A DNA stretch of 64,000 nt from Acidimicrobiales bacterium (GCA_034521975.1 JAXHLR010000007.1:17557-81556); one strand, 5' to 3'. Counted from the first letter of the stretch, positions 8,867 to 17,976 are shown. The notes: generated by a model from the sequence alone, not told the origin. Numbers and translations are program-made.

Positions 8867-9626
8867 CCTCGTCACCGAGCACGGCTCGATCGCCCAGATC
8901 CTGTTCGACGCGGGTGCGACCCTCGGACAGATCGACTCCATCGTCGCCCGATTCGCACCCGACGACGATGCCGGGGTGCCCCAGTTCATCTACAGCATGG
9001 AGGGGCACGACGTCACCGGCAACGGCGAGCCGGGCATCGACATCGCCGACTGGTACCTGGGCGAGCTCGACACCACGTTGCTGCCCGGCCTCATCGACGG
9101 CGCGCTGCCGTGCGGCCTCACCGGCACGCGGGTCGTGGTGTGCCCGGAGGGTCGATCCGACGTGCCCGAGGGTCCGGTCGTCGTCGCGGCCATGCGTCTG
9201 GCCGGACCGGTCCCGCTGTCCGGCTCGGACCGCCAGTACATCTACTCGGCAGTGTTCGAGACCGACGGCGATCCCACCAACGACTGGATGCCACAGGATC
9301 CATACGGCTGGGACTACTTCCAGGGGACCGACCGGTGGTTCGAGGGGTTCGGGATGCTGTCGTCGCAGCAGTGGGAGCTCGATGTCGTGGCGGTGTCCAG
9401 CACCCAACAGCAGTCCATCGCGCCGTCCGACGCGGTCCTCGTCGTCGACGGCGACGCGGCGGCCTTCTTCATCCCCGCCGGCGAGGTCGGTGGCACCGAC
9501 GGCCTCTGTGGCAGGCTCACGGCCTTCGTCACCGACGGCAGCTACTCCCCCGAGGCCTCCGCAGGCGACATCAGCGGCGGGGCGCCCACAGCACCGCTGT
9601 GGAACCTGGAGGGCGCCGAGTGTTGA
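8481..9626 (+). CDS. Membrane-anchored protein with large extracytoplasmic domain, unknown function
   Basis: A 381-residue product from ATG 8481. Residues 1-50 are a charged helix (LTDAEKERLDRLTEMIERRR), about 60-85 form one transmembrane segment (LWALIPFLLVSVLGVGALVV), then a Ser/Thr-rich linker leads to an exported domain with Asp-rich segments and WFEGFGMLSSQQWELDV. Four Cys in the exported part may form disulfides. Type II topology is inferred. The stop overlaps the GTG of the next gene by seven bases, implying translational coupling. It may originally have been one polypeptide with the preceding gene. No known family is recognised. Confidence 0.6.
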   Translation: MSGRTLTTISTYRDLTDAEKERLDRLTEMIERRRAQIQEIQRCVRELLDQVRIWRGGAAVMGGGCLWALIPFLLVSVLGVGALVVLGGDDGSDTAVGSPAPPSSSTTSAPSSTSSSTTSSTEPPLVLDDLVTEHGSIAQILFDAGATLGQIDSIVARFAPDDDAGVPQFIYSMEGHDVTGNGEPGIDIADWYLGELDTTLLPGLIDGALPCGLTGTRVVVCPEGRSDVPEGPVVVAAMRLAGPVPLSGSDRQYIYSAVFETDGDPTNDWMPQDPYGWDYFQGTDRWFEGFGMLSSQQWELDVVAVSSTQQQSIAPSDAVLVVDGDAAAFFIPAGEVGGTDGLCGRLTAFVTDGSYSPEASAGDISGGAPTAPLWNLEGAEC

Positions 9627-10153
9627 GCACCGCCGAGAAGGCGCGGAACGCGCTGCTGGGCTCCCTCGCCGGTGTGGTCGTGGTGATCGGGGTCGCGCTG
9701 CTCACCGGCGACGAGGCGGATGAGGCGGCGGGATCGTCGGAGACCACGACCACGGCATCGGTCGAACCGCCGGAGGAGACCACGACGACCGAGACGGTCG
9801 AATCGCCAGAAGAGTTCGCCGAACGACTCGCGAGCGCGATCCGCGACGGCGATGCCACCTTCCTGTTCGACCGCCTCGCGGAGGAGACGCTCGAGCGCTA
9901 CGGCGCCGACCAGTGCGAGACCTACACGACCGGCCTTCACGACGAGCAGTTCGCGCTCGAGCTCCGCGAGGTGGCCGCGAAGCAGGATTGGGTGTACGAG
10001 ACCGACGGCGTCTCGACGACGGTCGATGACGTGACCGCCCTCGAGCTGGAGCGCACCGACTCGCGCGGCGAGACCATCATCCAGGAGATCCATCTGGCAC
10101 GACGCGGCACGGTGTTCCACTGGTTCACCGACTGCGGCGTCCCGGAGGGATAG
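9620..10153 (+). CDS. Membrane-anchored protein with Thr/Glu-rich linker and small exported domain
   Basis: A 177-residue product starting GTG at 9620, overlapping the previous stop by seven bases. It has one N-terminal transmembrane segment (LLGSLAGVVVVIGVALLTG), a Thr/Glu-rich linker and a domain of about 115 residues starting EEFAERLASAIRDGD, with Cys in DQCETY and TDCGVPEG. The helix-then-sheet pattern (FLFDRLAEETLERYG, VFHWFTDC) recalls NTF2-like folds, but this is a guess. Coupling to the preceding gene suggests one membrane complex. Confidence 0.6.
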   Translation: MLSTAEKARNALLGSLAGVVVVIGVALLTGDEADEAAGSSETTTTASVEPPEETTTTETVESPEEFAERLASAIRDGDATFLFDRLAEETLERYGADQCETYTTGLHDEQFALELREVAAKQDWVYETDGVSTTVDDVTALELERTDSRGETIIQEIHLARRGTVFHWFTDCGVPEG

Positions 10154-10287
10154 TGGTCGTGTCGCCGCCGAGCGCATCATCGCGGGCTGTGGTGCAGTCG
10201 CACAGTCCAGCTGGCCGGATCACCCACCCATCGTGCTTGCTGCGGACCATGGACACAGTTGATCCGCGCTGGTTGACTGGGCCTGCT

Positions 10288-10674
10288 ATGGCTGACCACA
10301 TCGGGGGTGACAGGTTCGGGGTGTCTGTGACCGACGGGGGTGTCGTGCGTGTCGACCTCGCTGATGGCGCCGACATCACAGGTAGTGACGCCGAGTCGAT
10401 CGTCGCCGCGATCGTTTCCCTGACCGCAGGCGTGCACAGCCCGCTGCTGATCGACTTGCGTTCGGTCGGGACGGTACGGCGACCGGCCCGCAATCTCTTT
10501 GCAGAATTGAACGTCGCCTCGCGGGTGGGGTTGCTGGTGGGTTCGCCCCTGAGCCGGATGCTTGCGAGCTTCGGCCTCGGCCTGAACCGACCCGAGCGTG
10601 GCATCCCAGTGAAGGTCTTCGAGGATGAAGCGTCCGCCCGGCATTGGCTGCTCGATCAAGGGGATGGCGCGTGA
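10288..10674 (+). CDS. STAS/SpoIIAA-like small protein (paralogue 1)
   Basis: A 128-residue protein from ATG 10288; ATG 10249 in the same frame would add 13 residues. It aligns end to end with the product of the next gene: both have DHIxGxxF near the start, a VDLR strand after a helix, LLVGSPLSR, and an end pattern PVKxFxDEAxAxxWL. The alternating strands and helices fit an anti-sigma-antagonist (STAS) fold, though a phosphorylatable DS[AG]G is not visible. It is the first gene of a three-gene overlapping operon with a diguanylate cyclase. The exact family name is not certain. Confidence 0.65.
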   Translation: MADHIGGDRFGVSVTDGGVVRVDLADGADITGSDAESIVAAIVSLTAGVHSPLLIDLRSVGTVRRPARNLFAELNVASRVGLLVGSPLSRMLASFGLGLNRPERGIPVKVFEDEASARHWLLDQGDGA

Positions 10675-11065
10675 TCTCCAACTCGCCAGTGCCGTGACTG
10701 ATCACATCAGCGGCGAGAAGTTCGAGGCGCATTTGGTCGAGGACGGGCTGGTCCGCTTCGGCTGGACCGAGGGTGCCACGATCTCGCCGGCTGACGCCCA
10801 GGCCGTGTTGGATGCCTTCGCGACCCTCACGGAGAACGTGGCCACTCCGGTCTTGGTCGATCTCCGCAATGTGGCTGCCGTCGACCGCGAGGCTCGCAGG
10901 ATGTTCGCTTCCACCACCGCGATGAACCGCCAAGCGCTGTTGGTGGGTTCGCCGTTGAGCAGGACCCTCGGGAACTTCTTCGTCAAGCTGAGCCGTCCGG
11001 CGATGCCGGTGAAGCTCTTCGACGACGAGGCTGCCGCGGTCGCCTGGCTACACGATGATGGGTGA
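10664..11065 (+). CDS. STAS/SpoIIAA-like small protein (paralogue 2)
   Basis: A 133-residue protein from ATG 10664, overlapping the previous gene by 11 bases. It is a tandem paralogue of that gene (shared LLVGSPLSRxL and PVKLFDDEAAAVAWL). The same STAS-like fold is inferred. Its stop overlaps the start of the GGDEF gene by 11 bases, so all three are probably translated in a coupled way. Small STAS-like proteins can bind and switch cyclases or sigma regulators, which is the proposed but untested role here. Confidence 0.65.
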   Translation: MARDLQLASAVTDHISGEKFEAHLVEDGLVRFGWTEGATISPADAQAVLDAFATLTENVATPVLVDLRNVAAVDREARRMFASTTAMNRQALLVGSPLSRTLGNFFVKLSRPAMPVKLFDDEAAAVAWLHDDG

Positions 11066-12434
11066 CGATCCTCGACCAGCCGACGGCACCCCACACGCCG
11101 CCACGGTGGTCGAACGTCTCGCCTCGCTGCTCGAGACGGTCAGCGCGTTCGCGGCGCTGGACTTCTCCCGCCCAGCGGCCATCAGCCCGGCCGGTGACAT
11201 CGTGGATGCGCTGGCGTCGGGGATCAACATGCTCGGCGAGGAGATCGAGGCCTTCACACGTGAGCTCGAGGAGCGTGTCGCTGAACGCACACAGCAGCTG
11301 GACCAGCTGACCCGCGACCTGCAGGCGGAGATCGTAGAACGTCGTCGTAGCGAGGCGGCGGTTCGCGACACACAGGAGACGCTGCGAGAGCGGCTGGCCG
11401 AGGTTGAACGGCTCAACCAGGAGATCACCCAGCTCACCGACCTGACCAAGCTGCTGCAGGTGTGTGCGACCCGGCAAGAGGCCTTCGAGGTCCTTGCTCA
11501 GGCCGCCCCCAAGCTGTTCCCCGGCACCGAAGGCGCGGTCTACACGTTCGTCGCGTCACGGGATGTCGTGGAGATGGTCGCTTCCTGGGGCGGGTTCGTC
11601 TCTTCGGCGACGATTGCCTCGGGCGATTGTTGGGCACTACACCGCGGGCAACTCCACACGGCGAAGAACGACCACGGGCGTCGTTGCGCCCACACCGAGA
11701 TCGACTGGTCCGGGAACCAGCTGTGCATGCCACTGCTCGCACATGGCGAGGTGCTCGGGCTGCTCCATCTGCGGTACGGGACCGACACCGACGGGCAGCA
11801 GCACGACAGGTCCGCTGACGGTGCGCCCCACCGCAGTCACGAGCGACTGGCTGTTGCGGTGGCCGAACAGATCGCGTTGTCGCTCGCGAACCTCGAACTA
11901 CGGGCGGCGTTGCTGGCCCAGTCGATCCGCGATCCCCTGACCAACCTGTACAACCGTCGCTACCTGGACGAGACCCTGGCACGTGAGCTGAAGCGCGCCG
12001 AGCGCGCGGGGTCGTTCGTGTCCTTCCTGATGATCGACATCGACTGGTTCAAACCGTTCAACGACACCTACGGCCACGATGCCGGTGACACGGCACTACG
12101 CCAGGTGGCGGTGACCCTGCGTGACCAGGTCCGTTCCGAAGACGTGGTCTGTCGCTTCGGCGGCGAGGAGTTCGCGATTGTCATGGCTGACGTCGACACC
12201 GCGGAGGCTGCCACCCGTAGCGAGCACCTGCGCACCGCGATCAGCAAATCCGAGCTTCACTGGCAGGGACAAGCACTGGGCACGATCACCGCCTCGTTCG
12301 GTGTGGCCACCTACCCCTACCATGCCGACACCAAAGCCGACCTCCTCCGAGCGGCCGACGTTGCGCTCTACCAGGCCAAGAACAACGGCCGCAACCGCGT
12401 CACGATCTACGTTTCGCCAAGCGAGACCACCTGA
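11055..12434 (+). CDS. GAF-GGDEF diguanylate cyclase with N-terminal coiled coil
   Basis: A 459-residue cyclase. Residues about 40-60 (GDIVDALASGINMLGEEIEA) match a HAMP-like signalling helix; a long coiled coil follows to about residue 130, then a GAF domain (about 135-280) with Cys/His-rich segments, and a GGDEF domain. The active site reads GGEEF, with RSED five residues upstream as an RxxD inhibitory site. No transmembrane segment is seen, so the HAMP-like part is probably cytosolic and could be the docking point for the two STAS-like proteins of the same operon. GC and codon use look somewhat less biased than in neighbouring housekeeping genes. Confidence 0.85.
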   Translation: MMGDDPRPADGTPHAATVVERLASLLETVSAFAALDFSRPAAISPAGDIVDALASGINMLGEEIEAFTRELEERVAERTQQLDQLTRDLQAEIVERRRSEAAVRDTQETLRERLAEVERLNQEITQLTDLTKLLQVCATRQEAFEVLAQAAPKLFPGTEGAVYTFVASRDVVEMVASWGGFVSSATIASGDCWALHRGQLHTAKNDHGRRCAHTEIDWSGNQLCMPLLAHGEVLGLLHLRYGTDTDGQQHDRSADGAPHRSHERLAVAVAEQIALSLANLELRAALLAQSIRDPLTNLYNRRYLDETLARELKRAERAGSFVSFLMIDIDWFKPFNDTYGHDAGDTALRQVAVTLRDQVRSEDVVCRFGGEEFAIVMADVDTAEAATRSEHLRTAISKSELHWQGQALGTITASFGVATYPYHADTKADLLRAADVALYQAKNNGRNRVTIYVSPSETT

Positions 12435-12579
12435 CACCGGCTGGCCATGCAGGAGCCCGATATGGACCTACCCCGGTCTCACGGACGGGTTGGTTGTGGG
12501 GTGATCATGGCGGGCGGCGGTGGTCCGTGAGCAGCCCTGATGGCGGCCGAGTCGGAACTCATCCCGGATCCGGGTATCG

Positions 12580-12894
12580 ACCGACCTAGTCGGGTTCATC
12601 GACGCACAGGAGCCGCAGCTGATCCACTACGGCTTCTACCTCGACGAGGCGTCATCACGAATGACGGTGGTCGCGGTCCATCCCGACCCGGCGTCAGTTG
12701 AACTGCACATGGAGGTGGGGGGACCGGCGTTCCGAACGTTCTCGGACCTCATCGAGATGGAGGGGATCGAGGTCTACGGACCAGCAAGCGAACGGATGCT
12801 CGAGCAGCTCGAGGCCAAGGCGGCGGCGCTCGGTGAGGACGGCCGCGTCGTGGTCACCGATCGCTATGCCGGGTTCAGCCGTCAGATGTCGTAG
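12580..12894 (+). pseudogene. N-terminally truncated protein resembling antibiotic-biosynthesis monooxygenase-like families
   Basis: The open frame reads back to a stop at 12538, and residues that look genuinely coded (DLVGFIDAQEPQLIHYGFYL) precede the first possible ATG at 12661, but no start codon lies upstream of it in frame. The rest (VAVHPDPASVELHMEVGG, then ERMLEQLEAKAAALG) resembles small dimeric ferredoxin-like-fold proteins of about 100 residues. The simplest reading is a gene that has lost its 5' end next to the STAS/diguanylate cyclase operon. A short 77-residue product from ATG 12661 is possible. It overlaps glnA convergently by 13 bases. Confidence 0.5.
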
Positions 12895-14306
12895 TAGAGC
12901 GAGAACTCGTAGGGGTGGGGGCGCAGGCGCAGGGCGTCGACCTCGTTCTCGCGCTTGTAGGCCACCCAGGTGTCGATGAGGTCGGGGGTGAACACGTCGC
13001 CGGCGAGCAGGAAGTCCTGGTCGGCCTCGAGCGCGTCGAGCACCTGCTCGAGCGACCCGGGCACCATGGGGACGTTGGCCAGTTCGGCCGGCGGCAGGTC
13101 GTAGAGGTCCTTGTCGACCGGGTCGGGCGGCTCGATGCGCTTCTGGATCCCGTCGAGACCGGCCATCATCATCGCCGCGAACGCCAGGTAGGGGTTCGAC
13201 GTGGAGTCGGGGCAGCGGAACTCGACCCGCTTGGCCTTGGGGCTCTTCTGCGCGATGGGGATGCGACACGCCGCCGACCGGTTCCGCTGGCTGTAGACCA
13301 GGTTGACCGGTGCCTCATAGCCCGGCACCAGCCGCTTGTAGGAGTTGGTGGTGGGGTTGGTGAACGCCAGCACGGCCGGGGCGTGGCTCAACAGGCCGCC
13401 GATGTACCAGCGGGCGATGTCGGACAGCCCCGCGTACCCGGTCTCGGCGAAGAACAGCGGCTCGCCGCCCTTCCACAGCGACTGGTGCACGTGCATGCCC
13501 GACCCGTTGTCGCCGAAGATCGGCTTGGGCATGAAGGTGAGGGACTTGCCGGCCGCCCAGGCCACGTTCTTGAGCACGTACTTGAACGTCATGAGGTTGT
13601 CGGCCATGGACAGCAGGGTGGCGAAGCGGATGCCGATCTCGCCCTGACCGCCACTGGCGACCTCGTGGTGGTGCAACTCGGTGTCGATGCCGACCTCGTG
13701 CAGCGTGGCCGACATCTCCGAGCGCAGGTCCTGGTAGTGGTCCATCGGCGGCGCGGGGAAGTAGCCCTGCTTGGTGCGCGGCTTGTAGCCGAGGTTGGGG
13801 CCCTCATCGGTGCCGGTGTTCCACTGACCCTCGACGGAGTCGACCGCGTAGAACGCCGAGTTGCCGTTGGTCGCGAACCGCACGTCGTCGAAGATGAAGA
13901 ACTCGGGCTCGGGCCCGAAGAACGCGGCGTCGGCGATCCCCGAGGCGAACAGATGGGCCTCGGCCTTGGTGGCGACATAGCGAGGATCGCGCGTGTAGCT
14001 CTCGCCGGTGACCGGATCGGCAACAAAGCAGTGCAGCACCGCCGTCTTCCGCCGACGGAACGGGTCGATGTAGGCGGTGTTGGGGTCGGCGACCAGCACC
14101 ATGTCCGATTCCTGGATCTCCTGGAACCCGCGGACCGACGAGCCATCGAAGCCGTGGCCGTCCTCGAAGTGCGAGTCGTCGAGCAGGTTGGCGGGGATCG
14201 AGACATGCTGCATGACCCCGGGAAGATCGGAGAACCGGAGGTCGACGAACTCGCAACCCTCGCGTTCGACCAGCTCCAGCACCTCCGCGGGCGTGCGCTC
14301 CTCCAT
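12882..14306 (-). CDS. glnA: Glutamine synthetase type I
   Basis: Main ammonium-assimilating enzyme: glutamate + NH3 + ATP to glutamine. The sequence has the beta-grasp start ([14 protein letters not shown]), the DGSS loop ([12 protein letters not shown]), metal ligands in [10 protein letters not shown], the ATP-binding [12 protein letters not shown] and the glutamate flap [17 protein letters not shown]. The tyrosine in KDLYDLPP is the adenylylation site, so GlnE-type covalent control is expected (GSI-beta). The start is ATG 14306, where the common GSI N-terminus begins and GGGAGGT lies just upstream; ATG 14318 is the alternative. It lies downstream of glnII on the same strand with a gap of about 70 bases. 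Confidence 0.95.
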   Translation of the reverse strand: MEERTPAEVLELVEREGCEFVDLRFSDLPGVMQHVSIPANLLDDSHFEDGHGFDGSSVRGFQEIQESDMVLVADPNTAYIDPFRRRKTAVLHCFVADPVTGESYTRDPRYVATKAEAHLFASGIADAAFFGPEPEFFIFDDVRFATNGNSAFYAVDSVEGQWNTGTDEGPNLGYKPRTKQGYFPAPPMDHYQDLRSEMSATLHEVGIDTELHHHEVASGGQGEIGIRFATLLSMADNLMTFKYVLKNVAWAAGKSLTFMPKPIFGDNGSGMHVHQSLWKGGEPLFFAETGYAGLSDIARWYIGGLLSHAPAVLAFTNPTTNSYKRLVPGYEAPVNLVYSQRNRSAACRIPIAQKSPKAKRVEFRCPDSTSNPYLAFAAMMMAGLDGIQKRIEPPDPVDKDLYDLPPAELANVPMVPGSLEQVLDALEADQDFLLAGDVFTPDLIDTWVAYKRENEVDALRLRPHPYEFSLYYDI

Positions 14307-14379
14307 CAGACCTCCCATGACGCGGACTTCACCGGAGCTTAGGTGCGCAGCCGGCAGCGACCCCAATGGACCACCGGCG

Positions 14380-15378
14380 TCAGGCGAGCGCGCTGCAGCA
14401 GGTGTCGGTGATCAGGCGGGTCACCACGTAGGGATCGCAGTTGGCGTTGGGACGCCGATCCTCGATGTAGCCCTTCTTGTCGACCTCGACCTGCCACGGG
14501 ATGCGCACCGAGGCACCGCGGTCGGAGACGCCGTACTTGAACTCGGTCCACGGGGCAGTCTCGTGCAGGCCGGTGAGACGCTGTTCGACCCCGGGGCCGT
14601 AGTTCTTGATGTGCTCCTCGGCCTTGGTGCCGAGCGCCTCGCACGCGGCGATGATCGGGTCATAGCCCTCGCGCATGGCGTTGGTGGAGAAGTTGGTGTG
14701 CGCACCGGCTCCGTTCCAGTCGCCCTGGACCGGCTTGGGATCCAGGGTGGCGGCCACCTCGAACTCCTCGCCGCAACGGTAGAGCAGCCAGCGGGCGACC
14801 CAGATCTGGTCGGACACGTCGAGCGGGCTCGCGGGGCCGATCTGGAACTCCCACTGCCCCATCATCACCTCGGCGTTGGTGCCCGAGATGGCCAGGCCCG
14901 CGTCCATGCAGGCCTTGGTGTGCATCTCGACGATGTCGCGACCCCAGATCTCGTCGGCACCGACACCGCAGTAGTAGGGGCCCTGGGGGCCGGGGAAGCC
15001 GCCCTGGGGCCAGCCCAGAGGATGGCCGTTCTGCAGGAACGTGTACTCCTGCTCGATGCCGAACCAGGGCTCCTGATCGGCGTAGGTCTCGGCGGTCTCG
15101 GCACAGGCCGCGCGTGTGTTGGTGGGGTGGGGGGTCATGTCGGGCAGCAGCACCTCGCACATGACCAGCTTGTCGTTGCCGCCCCGGATCGGGTCGGGAT
15201 AGACCGCGACCGGACGCAGGACGCAGTCCGAGTTCGCGCCCGGCGCCTGGTTGGTGCTCGATCCGTCGAAGCCCCAGATGGGAGGTTCGGTTCCGACCGG
15301 AACCACCTTCGTCTTCGATCGGAGCCGTCCTGTCGGCTCGCTTCCGTCGATCCAGATGTACTCAGCCCGGTAGCTCAC
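14380..15378 (-). CDS. glnII: Glutamine synthetase type II (eukaryote-like)
   Basis: A 332-residue GSII, much shorter than GSI. Recognised by the N-terminal [10 protein letters not shown], the [13 protein letters not shown] loop, [20 protein letters not shown] and the [13 protein letters not shown]/ammonium region. GSII is not adenylylated and is typically induced under nitrogen limitation in Streptomyces, Frankia and rhizobia. The start is GTG 15378, with GAGAGGAAAA upstream. Divergent from glnA2-glnR, with a shared 160-base promoter region that contains a possible GlnR site. Probably cotranscribed with glnA. Confidence 0.95.
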   Translation of the reverse strand: MSYRAEYIWIDGSEPTGRLRSKTKVVPVGTEPPIWGFDGSSTNQAPGANSDCVLRPVAVYPDPIRGGNDKLVMCEVLLPDMTPHPTNTRAACAETAETYADQEPWFGIEQEYTFLQNGHPLGWPQGGFPGPQGPYYCGVGADEIWGRDIVEMHTKACMDAGLAISGTNAEVMMGQWEFQIGPASPLDVSDQIWVARWLLYRCGEEFEVAATLDPKPVQGDWNGAGAHTNFSTNAMREGYDPIIAACEALGTKAEEHIKNYGPGVEQRLTGLHETAPWTEFKYGVSDRGASVRIPWQVEVDKKGYIEDRRPNANCDPYVVTRLITDTCCSALA

Positions 15379-15462
15379 TCGTGTTTTTCCTCTCAACGGT
15401 GGGATTGGGGGGCCATGGGGCCCGTCGCCGATGACGGTAGGCAGCGGCCGTTTCCCCGCCGT

Positions 15463-15488
15463 TGCACCTGTATGAACGCTATGTGAAC
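15463..15488. promoter_or_regulatory. Possible GlnR binding site
   Basis: Three half-site-like pentamers TGCAC (15463), TGAAC (15473) and TGAAC (15484) are spaced one helical turn apart. Known GlnR sites consist of GTnAC/GAAAC-type pentamers with about six-base spacers. The site lies in the divergent glnII/glnA2 promoter region, and glnR itself is three kilobases away at most. The match is loose, so this is a suggestion rather than a firm call. Confidence 0.4.
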
Positions 15489-15538
15489 GGACGTGGATCG
15501 AGGACGAGTCACACCGCCCCACGTGGCACCATTGCGCC

Positions 15539-16873
15539 ATGGAACGCCAGCAGGACTACGTGTTGCGTACGGTCGAAGAGCGCGGGGTCCGCCTCGTGCG
15601 GCTCTGGTTCACCGATGTGTTGGGCCAGCTCAAGTCGTTCGCCATCTCCCCCGCCGAGCTCGAGACCGCGTTCGACGAGGGCATGCACTTCGACGGCAGC
15701 TCCATCGACGGCTTCTCCCGCGTCCAGGAGAGCGACGTGCTGGCTCGCCCCGACCCCAACAGCTTCGAGCTGTTGCCGTGGGCCAACGAGGACGGCACCA
15801 CGGCCCGCATGTTCTGCGACATCGAGAACCCCGACGGCAGTCCCTTCGCCGGCGACTCCCGCCAGGTGCTGCGGCGCAACCTCGACCGAGCCCACGAGCG
15901 CGGCTACTCGTTCCTCTGCGCGCCGGAGATGGAGTTCTTCTACTTCGCCCACGGCGACCCGACCAGGGCACCCGAGCCGCTCGACACCGCGTCGTACTTC
16001 GACCTCACCACCGCCGATGTCGCCGGGAACATCCGCCAGCGCACCATCCACATGCTGGAGGCGATGGGCATCCCGGTCGAGTACTCCTTCCACGAGGACA
16101 GCGCCAGCCAGCACGAGATCGACCTGCGCTACACCGACGCGCTGTCGATGGCCGACAACGTGATGACCTTCCGGCTCGTGGTCCGCGAGATCGCGATGGA
16201 GCACGGCGCCTACGCCACCTTCATGCCCAAGCCACTCGCCGGCCAGCAGGGGTCGGGCATGCACACCCACCTGTCGCTGTTCGAGGGCGACACCAACGCG
16301 TTCTACGACCCCGACGACCCCTACAAGTTGTCCAAGGTCGGTCGGTCGTTCATCGCCGGTCTGTTGCACCACGCGCCCGAGATCACCGCAATGACCAACC
16401 AGCTGGTCAACTCCTACAAGCGGCTCATCATCGGCTACGAGGCCCCGGTGTTCCTGTCGTGGGCCCGCAACAACCGCTCGGCGCTCATCCGGATCCCGGT
16501 CACCAAGGCCGGCAAGGCGTCGTCCACCCGCATCGAGTTCCGCTCGCCCGACCCGGCGTGCAACCCCTACCTGGCCTTCTCCACGATGCTGGCGGCTGGT
16601 CTGGCCGGCATCGAGGGAAACTACGAGCTCCCACCCGAAGCCGCCACCAACGTGTTCGAGATGACCGACCTCGAACGCAAGGCCGCGGGGCTGCGGGCCC
16701 TGCCCCAGTCGCTGGCCGAGGCACTCGACGAGATGGAGCGCTCCGAGCTGGTGGCCGAGACCCTCGGCGAGCACATCTTCGAGTGGTTCCTGCGCAACAA
16801 GCGGGCCGAGTGGGCCGACTACAAGGCCCACGTCTCGCAGTTCGAGCTGAGTCGGTACCTCCCCAACTGGTAG
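15539..16873 (+). CDS. glnA2: GlnA2-type glutamine synthetase family protein
   Basis: A 444-residue GSI-fold protein that follows mycobacterial GlnA2 closely (RLVRLWFTDVLGQLKS, SMADNVMTFR, SFIAGLLHHAPEI, LRNKRAEWADYK). The DGSS loop (HFDGSSIDGF) and ligand Glu (PEMEFFYF) are present. The KxLYDLPP adenylylation motif of GlnA is replaced by NVFEMTDLERKA, so adenylylation is not expected. In Streptomyces relatives of this branch act as gamma-glutamylpolyamine synthetases; whether this copy makes glutamine or a gamma-glutamyl-amine cannot be settled. It precedes glnR by six bases. Confidence 0.88.
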   Translation: MERQQDYVLRTVEERGVRLVRLWFTDVLGQLKSFAISPAELETAFDEGMHFDGSSIDGFSRVQESDVLARPDPNSFELLPWANEDGTTARMFCDIENPDGSPFAGDSRQVLRRNLDRAHERGYSFLCAPEMEFFYFAHGDPTRAPEPLDTASYFDLTTADVAGNIRQRTIHMLEAMGIPVEYSFHEDSASQHEIDLRYTDALSMADNVMTFRLVVREIAMEHGAYATFMPKPLAGQQGSGMHTHLSLFEGDTNAFYDPDDPYKLSKVGRSFIAGLLHHAPEITAMTNQLVNSYKRLIIGYEAPVFLSWARNNRSALIRIPVTKAGKASSTRIEFRSPDPACNPYLAFSTMLAAGLAGIEGNYELPPEAATNVFEMTDLERKAAGLRALPQSLAEALDEMERSELVAETLGEHIFEWFLRNKRAEWADYKAHVSQFELSRYLPNW

Positions 16874-16879
16874 CTCACC

Positions 16880-17560
16880 ATGGAACCCCTCCTGCTCTTC
16901 CCCGACCCGGCTCCACCGGAGCTGGCCCAGGCGCTGGACCTGGGCGGCTACCCGTGGAAGCCCGCGGGCGACCAGATGTCGGTCGACCGCCAGGAGCCTC
17001 CCGACGGCTGGGCAGGAGCGGTGGTCTGCGCCGACACCGATCCCGAGGGCGCGTTCGCGGTGTGCCGCGAGCTCCGCAAGCGCGACATCCCCCTCGAACC
17101 GCTCCTCCTGCTGATCTCGGGCGCCCAGCTCGGCGACCTCGAGCTGCGCGACGACCTCTTCGACGACTTCCTGCTCACCCCGTTCCACCCCCGCGAGCTC
17201 GAGGCCAGGCTCAAGCACCTGTTCTGGCGCACCGGTCGCGGCACCCGACCCGAGCTCATCGAGTACAAGGATCTGGTCCTCAACCTCGAGACCTACCAGG
17301 CGGCCATCGGCGGGCGCCCGCTCGACCTCACCTACATGGAGTACGAGCTGTTGAAGTTCCTCGCTGCGCACCCCGGCAAGGTCTTCACCCGCGAGACGCT
17401 GCTCAGCCGGGTGTGGGGCTATGAGTACTACGGAGGGGCGCGCACCGTCGACGTCCACATCCGGCGCCTGCGGGCCAAGCTCGGCGAGGAGCACGCCAAC
17501 CTCATCCAGACGATCCGCTCGGTGGGGTACTCGTTCGGCCAGTCGCGCTGGATGAGCTGA
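16880..17560 (+). CDS. glnR: GlnR-type OmpR-family transcriptional regulator
   Basis: A 226-residue orphan response-regulator-like protein: a divergent receiver domain (about 1-115) and an OmpR winged helix (about 125-220) with RPLDLTYMEYELLKFLA, KVFTRETLLSRVWGYEYYGGARTVDVHIRRLR split here by function: helix, recognition helix and wing. The winged helix closely follows mycobacterial and Streptomyces GlnR, which controls glnA, glnII, amtB and gdhA. No histidine kinase gene is adjacent, as expected for GlnR. Six bases downstream of glnA2, so probably one operon, opposite the glnII-glnA pair it likely regulates. Confidence 0.85.
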   Translation: MEPLLLFPDPAPPELAQALDLGGYPWKPAGDQMSVDRQEPPDGWAGAVVCADTDPEGAFAVCRELRKRDIPLEPLLLLISGAQLGDLELRDDLFDDFLLTPFHPRELEARLKHLFWRTGRGTRPELIEYKDLVLNLETYQAAIGGRPLDLTYMEYELLKFLAAHPGKVFTRETLLSRVWGYEYYGGARTVDVHIRRLRAKLGEEHANLIQTIRSVGYSFGQSRWMS

Positions 17561-17607
17561 CCCCGCCGGTCACAGGCCGCCGGATCACACGCCCGGGCCC
17601 ACGCGGC

Positions 17608-17633
17608 GGTGGCCGCCCCGGAGGACGGCCACC
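17608..17633. terminator. Hairpin between convergent glnR and csp genes
   Basis: GGTGGCCG (17608-17615) pairs perfectly with CGGCCACC (17626-17633) over a 10-base loop. It sits in the 100-base gap between the ends of glnR (plus) and the cold-shock gene (minus). There is no T-tract on either side, so it is a GC-rich hairpin of the type common at actinobacterial gene ends; termination in both directions is inferred. Confidence 0.5.
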
Positions 17634-17662
17634 ACGTGTCGAGATCGTCGTTCAGATGATGG

Positions 17663-17863
17663 TCAGATGGGTCGAACGTCCTGGGCCTGGTCGCCCTTCG
17701 GGCCGGTCGTGACCTCGAACTCGACGGTCTGACCTTCGTCGAGCGAGCGGTAGCCACTGCCCTGGATCGCGGAGAAGTGGACGAACACGTCGCTCCCACC
17801 CTCGCGCGAGATGAAGCCGTAGCCCTTCTCGGCGTTGAACCATTTGACGGTACCGGTAGCCAA
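17663..17863 (-). CDS. csp: Cold-shock domain protein
   Basis: A 66-residue single cold-shock domain with both RNA-binding motifs: KGYGFISRE (RNP1) and VFVHFSAI (RNP2), starting [14 protein letters not shown]. It binds single-stranded nucleic acid and probably acts as an RNA chaperone. About 110 bases separate its start from the next upstream gene, enough for the long regulatory leader that csp mRNAs often carry. Convergent with glnR. Confidence 0.95.
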   Translation of the reverse strand: MATGTVKWFNAEKGYGFISREGGSDVFVHFSAIQGSGYRSLDEGQTVEFEVTTGPKGDQAQDVRPI

Positions 17864-17976
17864 GACCGATCCCCTTTCGTCGTGCTGGGATCGGCGTTCG
17901 CCGGAAACCCACCTGTTGAAGCCTCGCCAGGCTAACCCACGAGCGCAGCGGCGAACAGGGGCAAGGGCCAGATCTT

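Noticed and set aside
10154..12660. Direct repeats bounding the STAS/diguanylate cyclase operon like the two cassettes
   Set aside because: I compared both edges by eye and found no perfect repeat longer than about ten bases, so it is not called a repeat-bounded insert.
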